Shown: positions 24,485 through 34,567, counted from the first letter of the stretch. The stretch is DNA of 64,000 nt from Fretibacter sp964410285 (GCA_964410285.1 CAYPFR010000002.1:1-64000), one strand, 5' to 3'. Program-made: numbers and translations. Notes: generated by a model not told the origin, from the sequence alone.

Positions 24485-25995
24485 TGTCAAACCGGTTTTT
24501 CGCTCCGCAAAAATTCTATACCGCCGGACTATTCCTCATCTTTGCGGTCGCACTTTTATTGATGCACGATTTGATATGGCTTTATCACGATGATTATGGC
24601 TATGCGACGCTAAGCTATATAACAAATATAGAAAATGTAAGGGGGCAAAATTTTACGCAATTTGAACTTCTAACCTTCCTGAAAAATGAATATATGAGCT
24701 GGACAGGCCGCGTCGTGCCGTTTTTTATTGAGGCAAATAGCTTTAAACTCGGCCTGCCATTCACGCGCTTTCTGCAATGCGTGGTTATCATAACCATAGC
24801 TTGGATAACGGCGAAACTTGCGACGCATAATTCCCCATTGCCGCTTACCAGCGCCGCGGTAATTATCTACCTGTTTAGCCTGCCTGTCTTCGTTGCTGCG
24901 GGCGGCGTTTTTTGGTTCTCTGCTTCCATCTCATATGTATGGGGACTGCCCTTTCTTCTATTTGGGGCATATCGACTTCAGCGCGGGAGGCGGTTTTCTT
25001 GGCAAGCCGTTGCGGCCCTTTCTCTGGCTGCCCTATTTCAAGAACAAATCGCAATTGCCTGCCTCGTTGTTGCAGGGCTGTTTGCGCTGGAGCAGCTAAT
25101 GGCCGATAGACGTTTCAAGAAAATGCTCTTGCTCACGGTGACTACGGCGCCAATCCTGCTCTCCGCGTCTTTCGTTCTATTTTCACCGGGGAATTTCAAT
25201 CGGAAGGCGCTCTCCAAATACCCCTCCGAGTTTATGTGGGAGACAGCACAAATCAATCTTGAGAAAATTTCCAATACACTTTTAAGTCCCGTCGGAAACC
25301 CCAAATGGACCAATGATTCGACGATATGGCTAATTTTTTTGGGTCTGTCTTTCATGACCCTTATTTTAGGAGCCATATCGCAAAACAGAACGATCATTCC
25401 AAAGATACTGACAGGGCTGGCTCTTCTTATATCGCTGGCCTATGCCTTTGACTGGCCAGAATATTATATATTAATGTGGCTGTTACTCGGTTATGGGACC
25501 GCGCTATTTGGCGTGCAAAAAGGCCATAATAGCGGGTATGTTGTCACCTATATTTACATTGCTGCGGTTATGACCCTTGTACTAATTTTAGCTAGCCCGT
25601 CCATCGCAGGCCGCCAATATGTGCCATTTTTCTTTTTGATGCTTGTCCCTGTCACCTATAGTTTTTCAATGGCTCTCGAGTCCAAACAACGGTGGCTGGC
25701 GTGTGTTTTGCTTGTCGCTTTCATGCCCGTAGCTACCGAACAGAGCTTTGATATCTACAAAAAGTATCAGAAAAACGACGCTTACATGCAGTCCAATGAC
25801 ATAGCCTTGCGGGAGGCTAGCCAAAAAATTCGAAACGGCGAGACTGTGAATTCGGTCATGCTCACCAAATTGCCCGATTCTCGCTATGCAGAAACGATGC
25901 CTTACAGGCGCCCAAGGATAGAAAAATGGATGCGGCGGTATTACATCCTTCCCGACGATGTCCCATTTGAGTGGCACCCGCCCAAAAAGCCATAG
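24481..25995 (+). CDS. Polytopic membrane glycosyltransferase-like protein (DUF6056/GtrC-like)
   Basis: A 504-residue integral membrane protein with about ten or more hydrophobic helices. Near the N-terminus is the acidic loop YHDDYGYAT followed by YMSWTGRVVPFF. This DD motif in the first periplasmic loop plus a W-x-GR motif is typical of DUF6056 proteins, which resemble GT-C enzymes and serotype-conversion GtrC proteins. Its position as third gene after gtrB and gtrA supports transfer of a lipid-linked sugar to a surface polysaccharide. The start is ATG 24481, overlapping the gtrA stop. The acceptor and sugar are unknown. Confidence 0.8.
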   Translation: MMSNRFFAPQKFYTAGLFLIFAVALLLMHDLIWLYHDDYGYATLSYITNIENVRGQNFTQFELLTFLKNEYMSWTGRVVPFFIEANSFKLGLPFTRFLQCVVIITIAWITAKLATHNSPLPLTSAAVIIYLFSLPVFVAAGGVFWFSASISYVWGLPFLLFGAYRLQRGRRFSWQAVAALSLAALFQEQIAIACLVVAGLFALEQLMADRRFKKMLLLTVTTAPILLSASFVLFSPGNFNRKALSKYPSEFMWETAQINLEKISNTLLSPVGNPKWTNDSTIWLIFLGLSFMTLILGAISQNRTIIPKILTGLALLISLAYAFDWPEYYILMWLLLGYGTALFGVQKGHNSGYVVTYIYIAAVMTLVLILASPSIAGRQYVPFFFLMLVPVTYSFSMALESKQRWLACVLLVAFMPVATEQSFDIYKKYQKNDAYMQSNDIALREASQKIRNGETVNSVMLTKLPDSRYAETMPYRRPRIEKWMRRYYILPDDVPFEWHPPKKP

Positions 25996-26103
25996 CAGCG
26001 GCCGATAAATAATTGGGGCGGAACCTTTAATTTGCAAATGCATATCCTATATATAGCTCTGGTCCGCAGCCAATTGGCTCTCGGATAGTCTTTGGGAGGT
26101 TTC

Positions 26104-27048
26104 ATGACCACATCAACTTTGCCCGCAAAACGTAAACCAACGGATGCCAGCTATTCCGGGAATTTGAAACAAATTACCTCGCTCTCCCCCGAGCAGGGCC
26201 TGAACAGCTACCTCACTGAAATTCGCAAATATCCTATGCTGGAGAAAGACGAGGAATTTCGGCTGGCCAAAAGTTGGATAGAGGACGGCAATACGCAGGC
26301 AGCCGAAAAAATGGTCACATCCCACCTTCGGCTCGTGGCGAAAATCGCGATGGGCTATCGCGGCTACGGCCTGCCCATTGGCGAGGTTATCTCAGAGGGA
26401 AATGTCGGATTGATGCAAGCCGTAAAGAAATTTGACCCGGACAAGGGGTTCCGCCTCTCGACTTATGCCATGTGGTGGATCCGCGCCGCAATACAGGAAT
26501 ATGTACTGCGGAGTTGGTCACTTGTTAAAATGGGTACAACTGCGGCGCAGAAAAAGCTATTTTTCAACCTACGCCGCATGAAAGGCGAGATGAAAGCCAT
26601 TGACGAGGGAGACTTGCGCCCCGAACATTTGAAAAAGATTGCGACGGACCTTAATGTCAAGGAATCCGAGGTGATAAGCATGAACCGGCGCATGGGCTAT
26701 GGCGGTGATAGCTCTCTAAATGTTACGATTGGCGGCGAAGACGGCTCGGCGGAGTGGCAAGACTGGCTCGAAGATGAGGGCGATAGCCAAGAAACCACGC
26801 TTGGAAATTCTCAAGAGCATGACGCCCGCATGGAGCTGCTAGAAACAGCTATGATGAGCTTAAATGAGCGAGAGCAACACATTATCAGAGAGCGCCGCCT
26901 ATCGGATAATCCTAAAACGCTAGAGGACCTTGCGGGGATATACAATATTTCGCGTGAGCGTATCCGCCAAATCGAAGCGCGCGCTTTTGAAAAACTGCAA
27001 GAACATATGTTAAAAGCGGCGCAGCCCGCTGGCCTGATTGAGAGCTGA
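26104..27048 (+). CDS. rpoH: Heat-shock sigma factor RpoH (sigma-32)
   Basis: A 314-residue sigma-70 family factor. It shows region 2 (VTSHLRLVAKIAMGYRGYGLPIGEVISEGNVGLMQAVKKFDPDKG...), the RpoH-diagnostic QKKLFFNLRR box in the segment after region 2.4, and region 4 (SRERIRQIEARAFEKLQ). It directs RNA polymerase to chaperone and protease genes. ATG 26104 has an ideal GGGAGG site five bases before it, so the in-frame TTG at 26092 is rejected. A 12-base palindrome AGCCAATTGGCT (26068-26079) in the leader has no known role. Confidence 0.95.
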   Translation: MTTSTLPAKRKPTDASYSGNLKQITSLSPEQGLNSYLTEIRKYPMLEKDEEFRLAKSWIEDGNTQAAEKMVTSHLRLVAKIAMGYRGYGLPIGEVISEGNVGLMQAVKKFDPDKGFRLSTYAMWWIRAAIQEYVLRSWSLVKMGTTAAQKKLFFNLRRMKGEMKAIDEGDLRPEHLKKIATDLNVKESEVISMNRRMGYGGDSSLNVTIGGEDGSAEWQDWLEDEGDSQETTLGNSQEHDARMELLETAMMSLNEREQHIIRERRLSDNPKTLEDLAGIYNISRERIRQIEARAFEKLQEHMLKAAQPAGLIES

Positions 27049-27189
27049 TCGGGGGCTCAAAATCATGGTCTTCCTGATTCGGCCGCCTATATTTCTAAGC
27101 TCCCTTCCCTTGATGGAATGCACATGGATTTAGGCCCATTTTGCCCGCTGATTTAACAAGTCATCAATGTTTTTGGGTAATAGTGACGC

Positions 27190-28599
27190 ATGGGTGATAC
27201 GCTTACAAATCCTATTGCTGAAAGCACGTCAGCGCAGACGCAGCGCCCTGTAGCGGGCGCGCCGACGAACACGGTTTTGTTGGTGACTGATAATGTCACC
27301 CGCGCGGCGGATATCTCGGCCCATCTTGAGCGGCTGAATTTCGACGTTAAAGGCTGTATGTTTGACGGCGAACGCCTTAATGGCGCACCAAAAACGCCGC
27401 CCTCTATTATTTTAGTGGCCCTGACAGATTTTATCGAAACGGCGCCGACCCTTGTTGAGGGACTAAAAAATCACTACGCGCCGCGTGAAATTCCTGTTCT
27501 CGGAACGCTTTCGCGCAAGGCTGATATTGATCTCTCCCATTTCGAGAGCGTAATTTACCCGCCGGCCCACGCCAGCCAAATTGCCAACAGAACGGAATCC
27601 CTTGTCCGGCTCTCTGGTATGGAACAGGAAATCATCAGGCGAATTGAAACTCTCGACGAGAGTTTTGGCATTAAATACGCAATGACAGAAGACGCGCTGT
27701 CAAAGCCCTTCAAGGTTCTTTTTGTTGGGAAACCAACAGCTGAGTTCATGGTTGTCATAAACGCTCTTCAAGAGAAAGGCGTGGACGTTGTAGCGGCCTT
27801 CACGACATTTTCAGCCTTTGATTATCTCTATGAAACGCAGTTTGATGCTGTCGTGCTCAATGCGCTTGAAGATGTAGAGCCGCCGCTCACTATCTCGTCG
27901 ACGATGCGCCGGAATGCCAAGCTCTACCACGTTCCCACCCTTCTTCTTGTAAACGGCAAAACCTTTACCCATCATGAGCGCGCATTCAAAAAAGGCGCAC
28001 GCGACCTAATAGACGCCAATGCCGATCTCGTAGAGATTAGCGGGCGCATATTGGAACTTGCGAATTATCACCGCATCCACTCCCAGCTAAAACGCGAATT
28101 TGGCGAGATTGGCGGGGAACGGTGTCTGGACGAAGACTCAGGCACGTTCAATTCGGAATTTTTCTACGCGCATTTGAAACGCATTTGCGATGATTTAACA
28201 CCTCAGGAAAACCCTGTCGCCCTCATTGCGATCAAAATATGGCCCAATGCCCCTTTCGCCGTCTCATCGGAGGAATTTTCGGCCGCCTGTGCACAGGTAG
28301 GCAATATGATCAAAAGCCTTGTGCGTATGCAGGATATTGTTGCGCGTATCGAAAATAATATATTCGTTGTCGCGCTCCCTCACGAAACAGAGGCGTCTTT
28401 ATCCCCTGTCATTGAACGCATATCGGCCATCGTGGACTGCGCCGCCTTTGCGACTAAAGACAAGAAGCAAGGCCCATTTACCGTTGAGCTAGTTGTTAAA
28501 GGCGCCGAATTTACATCAGGTGAGACATCCGATCTTTTGATTGGACGCGCCCTGTCAAAAGTGCGTGACGGCGATCTCGGCGAGCGTAAGGCGAGCTAA
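27190..28599 (+). CDS. PopA-like c-di-GMP receptor: two receiver-like domains plus degenerate GGDEF domain
   Basis: A 469-residue protein with the PleD/PopA layout: receiver-like segments at about 27-145 and 170-300 (TVLLVTDNVTRAADISAHL; KVLFVGKPTAEFMVVINAL) and a C-terminal GGDEF-fold domain. The active-site loop GGDEF is replaced by ENNIF at 388-392, so no cyclase activity is expected. The allosteric I-site R379-M-Q-D382 is intact exactly five residues before it. In Caulobacter, PopA with this design binds c-di-GMP and delivers CtrA to the ClpXP protease. The usual phospho-acceptor aspartate is not obvious in either receiver. The gene converges with mfd, overlapping it by four bases. Confidence 0.85.
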   Translation: MGDTLTNPIAESTSAQTQRPVAGAPTNTVLLVTDNVTRAADISAHLERLNFDVKGCMFDGERLNGAPKTPPSIILVALTDFIETAPTLVEGLKNHYAPREIPVLGTLSRKADIDLSHFESVIYPPAHASQIANRTESLVRLSGMEQEIIRRIETLDESFGIKYAMTEDALSKPFKVLFVGKPTAEFMVVINALQEKGVDVVAAFTTFSAFDYLYETQFDAVVLNALEDVEPPLTISSTMRRNAKLYHVPTLLLVNGKTFTHHERAFKKGARDLIDANADLVEISGRILELANYHRIHSQLKREFGEIGGERCLDEDSGTFNSEFFYAHLKRICDDLTPQENPVALIAIKIWPNAPFAVSSEEFSAACAQVGNMIKSLVRMQDIVARIENNIFVVALPHETEASLSPVIERISAIVDCAAFATKDKKQGPFTVELVVKGAEFTSGETSDLLIGRALSKVRDGDLGERKAS

Positions 28600-31500
28600 T
28601 CGCCCGCCTCCCTAATGAGACTTTTTAGAGCGCGCTCCACCCCCTTAAGCCGCAGTTCTGCTTTTTCAAAATGACCTGAGACGAAAATCGTCTGATCGGG
28701 GCGAAGCCTCCACCCCCCATTTTGCGTAATCGCATTGAGGATAACGCTCGGGTCTTTAACGTCCTTATGCCGGATGGTCATCACCAGACCTTTGGGCCCC
28801 GCATCAATCTTTTCAACATGCGCTAGGCGGCATAAACGCTTGATACGCATCACTTTTAATAGGCTGTCGACTTCGTTTGGCAGGGGCCCGAAACGATCAA
28901 TCAGTTCGGCGGCTAGACCATCGCTTTGCGCATCATCCGCAACGTCAGAGATACGGCGATAGCTTGCCAGCCGCAAATTCAGGTCCTTGATATAACTCTC
29001 GGGAATCAAAATCGCGACGCCGACATTGACTTGCGGCGACCAGCTCTGGTCAACATGGGTATCGTCATCACGCAGCTCAGCCACCGCTTCTTCGAGCAAA
29101 TGCTGATAAAGTTCGACGCCTACATCTTTAATGTAGCCAGATTGCTCATCTCCCAAGGGGTTTCCCCCGCCTCGCATATCAAGATCATGACTTGCGAGGG
29201 TGAAGCCTGCGCCCAGCGTATCAAGAGATTGTAAAACCTTGAGCCTCTGAATAGCCCCGTCAGTTGCAACAAATCCTTCAGGTATAGTGAGGTAGGCATA
29301 AGCCCGCACGCGCGATCGACCGACGCGTCCGCGCATTTGATAAAGCTGCGCGAGCCCAAAACGGTCGGCGCGATAAACAATCATGGTATTGGCACGCGGA
29401 ATATCAATCCCGCTTTCGATTATGGATGTCGAAAGCAAGACATCATATTGCCCGTCATAAAAAGCGGTCATGATATCCTCTAGGGCAGACCCTGCCATCT
29501 GCCCATGGGCGACGACATATTTCACCTCGGGCACATGGCTTTGCATAAATTCCTCTAGCCGGGCGAGGTCTTTGATGCGCGGGGCAACAAAGAAGCTTTG
29601 CCCGCCTCGGTAACGCTCCCGCAGGATCGCCTTGCGAATAGAAATCTGATCAAACGGCGCGACATAGGTCCGCACGGCCAGGCGGTCCACTGGCGGGGTG
29701 GCAATCAAAGACAGATCGCGAATCCCCGACAGCGCCATTTGCAGCGTGCGCGGAATGGGCGTCGCAGTCAGGGTCAGGACATTGACATCGGCGCGCAAAG
29801 CCTTGAGTTTTTCCTTATGTCCAACGCCAAAGCGCTGTTCCTCATCCACAATCAGCAAGCCTAAATCTGTAAACTTTATCGTTTTCGCGAGCAATGCATG
29901 GGTTCCAATAACAATTTCGCATCGCCCCGCCGCGAGTTGTTCTTTCGTCTCTTTGGCCTCTTTGGCAGAGACAAGGCGGGAGAGATGGCCAATTTTGACG
30001 GGCCAGCCGCGAAACCGTTCAGCGAAGGTTTTATAGTGCTGGCGGGCCAAAACTGTTGTCGGCACAACAACCGCGACTTGTTTCCCGCTCATCGCCACTG
30101 CAAATGCGGCGCGCAGCGCTACTTCGGTTTTGCCGAAGCCAACATCCCCACAAATAAGCCGGTCCATAGGACGCCCGCTTTTTAAATCGGTGAAGACATC
30201 TTCAATCGCATTGAGTTGATCCTCCGTCTCCGCATAGGGAAAACGCGCACAAAATTCATCATAGGCCCCGTCTGGCATGTCAATTGGCTCTGCGGTCCGC
30301 AGGGCCCGCTTGGCAGCAATTTTAATCAGCGCTCCCGCCATATCGCGTAGGCGGTCCTTGGCCTTGGCCTTGCGGGACTGCCATGCAACCCCGCCGAGCT
30401 TGTCAAGGACCGGACTATCGCTCCCCGCGCCGTAACGAGAGAGAAGCTCTATGTTTTCAACGGGCAAATAGAGCCTTGCCCCGCCGTGATACTCGAGCTC
30501 AAGGCAATCATGAGGCGCATCAGAAACTGATAGCGTTTTAAGCCCGATATAGCGCCCCAGGCCATGATCAATATGAATAATTAGGTCACCGGGGCGCAGA
30601 GCCGAAGCCTCTGCGATAAAGTTTTTCGCCTTGCGCTTGCGTCCGCGGTTTACAAGGCGGTCTCCGAGCATATCTTGTTCTGATATGACGGTAAGATCAT
30701 CAAAGACGAAGCCGTGATCGATCGGCAGCAGGACACGCCGAACACTGCCCTGAGGGATTGCAAGCGCATCCGGTCCGCGGCGAGATATTTCCGCAATCAG
30801 GCCATGGTCTTCCATAACGCTGCCAAGCCGGTCCGCTGAGCCTTCGGTCCAAGCCGCCAGCAAGACACGTTTATTATCGCGCTGGAGCGCCTTAATATGA
30901 TCCACGACGGCTTGGAATACATTTTTGCCCGCGGTTTTACGCTCGGGGGAGAAATTGCGGGCAGGCTTTCCGCCAAAATCAATAACATCACGGCTATCGG
31001 GCGGAATAAAGGGCGAATGAAACCGGCGCGAGAGCGGCGCGGTCGCCTTGTCCCAATCCTCACCTAATAGATAGAGCCGCTCCGGCGGGAGAGGGCGATA
31101 TACGCCGGCGATTTTACGCGGATCCCCCGAGCCGCTGTCGCGCGCCTTGGCATATTGATCACGGCTCTCATAGAAATCGGCGATGACGTCCCCGCGCTCT
31201 GCCCGTGCTTCCTCAAGCAGGCTATCATAAGCATAAAGTGCGCCCGGCCCCGCATAGTCAAATACCGTCTCGGTTTCCGTATAAAACAGCGGGAGGAAAT
31301 GCTCAACGCCTTGCGGGCGAATGCCTTCTACGACGCTTGCATACATCGGATCGGCACTAATGCCTCCGCCAAATGCCATAATATAATGCCGGCGAAAGCG
31401 GCTGATGTCATCCTCGGACATAAAAACTTCGGAGACAGGCGAGAGGTCAACTTGCGTTAGGACCGCCGAGCTACGCTGCGTCTCCACGTCAAAACTTCGA

Positions 31501-32099
31501 ATAGATTCGAGCTCATCGCCGAAAAAATCCAGCCTGATGGGCTGCTCTATATTGGGCGGAAAGACATCAATAAGCCCGCCGCGGATCGCAAAATCGCCCT
31601 GTTCAGTGACCGTAGAGGCACGTGCATAACCATTGATCGACAAATAGGTCTCTAGCGCCCCGCGCTCAAACTCTTGCCCTGTCTTGGCGCTGAAACCGGC
31701 GGCTTTGATCACCTCCCTTGGCGGCACGCGCTGGCTGACCGCCGAGATCGTCGTGACAATAATCAGCGGTAAATCAGGCGGCAGGCTGGCGAGACTATAG
31801 AGCGCAGCAGCGCGGCGGGCGGCAGAGCTCCGCGAGGGGGAAACACGGTCAAAGGGCAGGCAATCCCACGCCGGCAGCACAAGTACCGCCAGATCGGGCG
31901 CAAAAAAACGGCAAGCATCGGCAAAATTGCTCGCCCGCATTTCATCACGGGCAATAAAGACAACACGGCCCTGCCCGCTCTCCTTTAGGCGCTGGCGCTG
32001 CGCGCGTGTCACAATCAGTGCATCAAGACCTTCTGGCAGGCCCGCAGCGGTAAGTTCATGTTCCGGCCCGATATATCGGCTAAGCTGTATCGCCGACAT
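28596..32099 (-). CDS. mfd: Transcription-repair coupling factor Mfd
   Basis: Mfd pushes stalled RNA polymerase off damaged DNA and recruits UvrA. The 1,167-residue protein has, in order, the UvrB-like N-terminal region, a CarD-like RNA-polymerase interaction domain (ALRPGDLIIHIDHGLGRYIGLKTL) and a RecG-like translocase. The translocase shows CGDVGFGKTEVALRAAFA (Walker A), VDEEQRFGVGHKEKLK (DEEQ box), TATPIPRTLQMAL and QMRGRVGRSRVRAYAYL. A C-terminal TRCF domain closes the chain. Its start directly follows the sdhE stop, so the two are likely co-transcribed. Confidence 0.96.
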   Translation of the reverse strand: MSAIQLSRYIGPEHELTAAGLPEGLDALIVTRAQRQRLKESGQGRVVFIARDEMRASNFADACRFFAPDLAVLVLPAWDCLPFDRVSPSRSSAARRAAALYSLASLPPDLPLIIVTTISAVSQRVPPREVIKAAGFSAKTGQEFERGALETYLSINGYARASTVTEQGDFAIRGGLIDVFPPNIEQPIRLDFFGDELESIRSFDVETQRSSAVLTQVDLSPVSEVFMSEDDISRFRRHYIMAFGGGISADPMYASVVEGIRPQGVEHFLPLFYTETETVFDYAGPGALYAYDSLLEEARAERGDVIADFYESRDQYAKARDSGSGDPRKIAGVYRPLPPERLYLLGEDWDKATAPLSRRFHSPFIPPDSRDVIDFGGKPARNFSPERKTAGKNVFQAVVDHIKALQRDNKRVLLAAWTEGSADRLGSVMEDHGLIAEISRRGPDALAIPQGSVRRVLLPIDHGFVFDDLTVISEQDMLGDRLVNRGRKRKAKNFIAEASALRPGDLIIHIDHGLGRYIGLKTLSVSDAPHDCLELEYHGGARLYLPVENIELLSRYGAGSDSPVLDKLGGVAWQSRKAKAKDRLRDMAGALIKIAAKRALRTAEPIDMPDGAYDEFCARFPYAETEDQLNAIEDVFTDLKSGRPMDRLICGDVGFGKTEVALRAAFAVAMSGKQVAVVVPTTVLARQHYKTFAERFRGWPVKIGHLSRLVSAKEAKETKEQLAAGRCEIVIGTHALLAKTIKFTDLGLLIVDEEQRFGVGHKEKLKALRADVNVLTLTATPIPRTLQMALSGIRDLSLIATPPVDRLAVRTYVAPFDQISIRKAILRERYRGGQSFFVAPRIKDLARLEEFMQSHVPEVKYVVAHGQMAGSALEDIMTAFYDGQYDVLLSTSIIESGIDIPRANTMIVYRADRFGLAQLYQMRGRVGRSRVRAYAYLTIPEGFVATDGAIQRLKVLQSLDTLGAGFTLASHDLDMRGGGNPLGDEQSGYIKDVGVELYQHLLEEAVAELRDDDTHVDQSWSPQVNVGVAILIPESYIKDLNLRLASYRRISDVADDAQSDGLAAELIDRFGPLPNEVDSLLKVMRIKRLCRLAHVEKIDAGPKGLVMTIRHKDVKDPSVILNAITQNGGWRLRPDQTIFVSGHFEKAELRLKGVERALKSLIREAGD

Positions 32100-32438
32100 T
32101 TATTTTAAGGGATCAAAGGCGCGAAGCCGCGCAAGAATAGGCGTGTCATATTCCGCCGGTACGGCGGCGCGGCCCGTGATCCAAGCATAAATATCATGAT
32201 CTTTGGCGCCCAGAAGCGCTTCAAATTGCAAGACCTGATCGTCGCTAAGCTCATTCATATGGCGTTTTGCAAACCCGCCGAGCAGAAGGTCCGCTTCCCT
32301 GAAGCCGCGGTAATTCGCGCGGTAGATCAAGCGCTTTCGCCGCGCCATTTCTACGCGCTGGGCGGCGTCTGTAGCATCTTTATCTGGCGTGTGTGCATTC
32401 ATGACGCGGGGTCTAGCGTAAGGCTGCTGCTCTGTCAC
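32100..32438 (-). CDS. sdhE: FAD assembly factor SdhE (DUF339)
   Basis: SdhE helps attach FAD covalently to succinate dehydrogenase. The family signature is present as YRGFREADLLLGGFA (RGxxE) followed by ELSDDQVLQFEALL and DHDIYAWITGR. The frame opens with GTG at 32438, giving 112 residues; ATG 32402 would give 100, closer to the usual 85-100, and the first residues are not conserved, so the later start is equally likely. It is adjacent to mfd, a common alphaproteobacterial pairing, and divergent from recG with only 35 bases between them. Confidence 0.88.
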   Translation of the reverse strand: MTEQQPYARPRVMNAHTPDKDATDAAQRVEMARRKRLIYRANYRGFREADLLLGGFAKRHMNELSDDQVLQFEALLGAKDHDIYAWITGRAAVPAEYDTPILARLRAFDPLK

Positions 32439-32473
32439 TTGCTAAGGGCGATTTTCTCGTTCAATTAAACGCC

Positions 32474-34567
32474 ATGAGACCTGAAATCCTATATCCCCTC
32501 TTTGCGGATGTAACCTCGCTGTCGGGCGTGGGACCGCGCGTAGCTGAAGCGCTTGGCCGGGCATTCTCAAAAACTTCGGGCGCGCGCATAAAAGATTTAC
32601 TGCTCACACCTCCGGTCGGATTGATCGACCGCAGCTATCGTCCCGGCATTGCGGGGGCGAAAAAAGACGATATCGCGACCTTTGTCGTTACCGTCGGAAG
32701 TCATATTCCCCCGAGCGTGAAGGGCCGTCCCTACCGCATTAAGGTCTATGACGAGAGCGGTGACATGACCCTCGTTTTTTTCAAACCTCGCGCGGCCTAC
32801 CTCAACCAAATTCTGCCTGAGGGCGGGCGCCGCATCATCTCTGGAAAAACCGAAGTCTTTAAGGCAGAGCTGCAAATGACACACCCCGACTATATCGTCG
32901 CGGTGACGGATGAGGATAGGCTCCCCAAATATGAAACGCTTTACCCGCTCACGGCGGGCCTCTCGCAAAAAGTTGCGCGCAAAGCGGTCATGGGCGCGCT
33001 GCAGCATATTCCGCAGCTAACAGAGTGGCTCGATCCACATATGATCGCCCAGCAAGACTGGCCCGGATTTGCCGAAGCGATCATCCGCCTTCACGCACCA
33101 GATCATCCCAATGACCCCGGCATATCGGCACCTCCCCGCCAACGTCTCGCCTATGATGAGCTTTTTGCCAAGCAACTCGCTATGGCTATCGTGCGCGAAA
33201 CAACTCGCCGCCAAGCCGGGCGCGAATATGCCACGCCCGGACATTATCTTGACGACGTTTTAAAAGGTGCGCCCTTCCCGCCCACAGGCGCGCAAGACCG
33301 CGCTATGGCGGAAATCATCGCGGATTTAAAATCTCCATTCCGAATGGCACGACTTCTTCAAGGGGATGTGGGGGCAGGTAAAACATTCGTTGCCGCCCAA
33401 GCCGCCGCCTTTGTTTGCGAAAGCGGCGCGCAAGTCGCGCTCATGGCGCCAACAGAAATTCTGGCCCGCCAACATCTGGACACACTGCGCGCATTCCTAG
33501 AGCCCGCAGGATTAACGGTCGAGGCGATCACAGGACGCGATAAAGGCAAGCCGCGCGAGGCGCTGGCAACAGGACTGCGCGAAGGTTACATTGATGTGGT
33601 TGTCGGCACTCACGCCCTGTTTCAAGAGGCGGTGGAATTTCATGACCTTGGCCTGGTTATTATTGACGAGCAGCACAGGTTTGGCGTGCATGACCGCCTA
33701 AAGCTTACGCAAAAGGGGCAGCGGCCAGATCTGCTTGTCATGACCGCCACGCCAATCCCGCGAACTCTGGCCCTGACCAGTTATGGCGATTTGGATATTT
33801 CTAAACTTGACGAGAAGCCGGCAGGACGCGTTCCCATTGAAACCCGAATTCTCCCGCTGGAGCGCCTTGATAAGGTCATTAGTGCGGTCGGGCGAGCGAT
33901 CGATAATGGCAATCAGGTCTATTGGGTCTGCCCGCTCGTTGAAGATAGCGATCTGATAGATTTGACGTCCGTAGAAGATCGTCACCGGCAGCTCACCGCG
34001 ATCTACGGCGCGCGGGTGGGCCTTTTGCATGGCCGGCTCAGCGCGCAAGAAAAAGAAGCCATGTCCCTCGCCTTCAAGGCGGGTGAGTATGATGTGTTAG
34101 TGGCCACAACTGTCATCGAGGTTGGCGTTGATGCGCCCAATGCCACGATCATGGTCATCGAACATGCCGAGCGTTTTGGTCTGGCGCAGCTTCATCAACT
34201 CCGCGGGCGGGTTGGGCGCTCTGATAAGGCCTCTTCATGCCTGCTGCTTTATAAAGGCCCGCTTGGCGTGACCTCTAAGGCGCGGCTAGAGATCATGCGC
34301 GAGAGCGAGGATGGTTTCTTGATTTCCGAAAAAGACTGGGAGCTTCGCGGATCGGGCGATCTTTTGGGGGCAAAACAATCCGGTCTGCCCGGATACCGCC
34401 TTGCCGATCTTGATAAACACAAAGCCTTGCTGGAAACAGCCGTACAAGATGCCCGCCTCCTCGCGCAGACGGACCCCGGCCTAAAGACCCCGCGCGGGCA
34501 AGCGGCGCGCGTTTTGCTTTATTTATTTGAGCAGGATTTTGGCATTGCCCTGATGAAGGCAGGTTAA
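32474..34567 (+). CDS. recG: ATP-dependent DNA helicase RecG
   Basis: RecG remodels stalled forks and Holliday junctions. The 697-residue protein begins with the wedge/OB region (LSGVGPRVAEALGRAF, PVGLIDRSYRPG). The helicase motifs are LLQGDVGAGKTFVAAQAA (Walker A), VIIDEQHRFGVHDRLKL, MTATPIPRTLALTSYGD, VATTVIEVGVDAPNATIMVIEHAERFGLAQLHQLRGRVGR and GSGDLLGAKQSGLP. Length and order are normal. It is divergent from sdhE-mfd, a typical repair neighbourhood. Confidence 0.96.
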   Translation: MRPEILYPLFADVTSLSGVGPRVAEALGRAFSKTSGARIKDLLLTPPVGLIDRSYRPGIAGAKKDDIATFVVTVGSHIPPSVKGRPYRIKVYDESGDMTLVFFKPRAAYLNQILPEGGRRIISGKTEVFKAELQMTHPDYIVAVTDEDRLPKYETLYPLTAGLSQKVARKAVMGALQHIPQLTEWLDPHMIAQQDWPGFAEAIIRLHAPDHPNDPGISAPPRQRLAYDELFAKQLAMAIVRETTRRQAGREYATPGHYLDDVLKGAPFPPTGAQDRAMAEIIADLKSPFRMARLLQGDVGAGKTFVAAQAAAFVCESGAQVALMAPTEILARQHLDTLRAFLEPAGLTVEAITGRDKGKPREALATGLREGYIDVVVGTHALFQEAVEFHDLGLVIIDEQHRFGVHDRLKLTQKGQRPDLLVMTATPIPRTLALTSYGDLDISKLDEKPAGRVPIETRILPLERLDKVISAVGRAIDNGNQVYWVCPLVEDSDLIDLTSVEDRHRQLTAIYGARVGLLHGRLSAQEKEAMSLAFKAGEYDVLVATTVIEVGVDAPNATIMVIEHAERFGLAQLHQLRGRVGRSDKASSCLLLYKGPLGVTSKARLEIMRESEDGFLISEKDWELRGSGDLLGAKQSGLPGYRLADLDKHKALLETAVQDARLLAQTDPGLKTPRGQAARVLLYLFEQDFGIALMKAG

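Noticed and set aside
23083..25995. Prophage or genomic island around the gtr cassette
   Set aside because: No integrase, tRNA-derived attachment repeat or phage structural gene is present on either side.
26068..26079. Palindrome AGCCAATTGGCT before rpoH as an operator
   Set aside because: Twelve bases only, close to the ribosome-binding site and without a candidate regulator nearby; chance is plausible.
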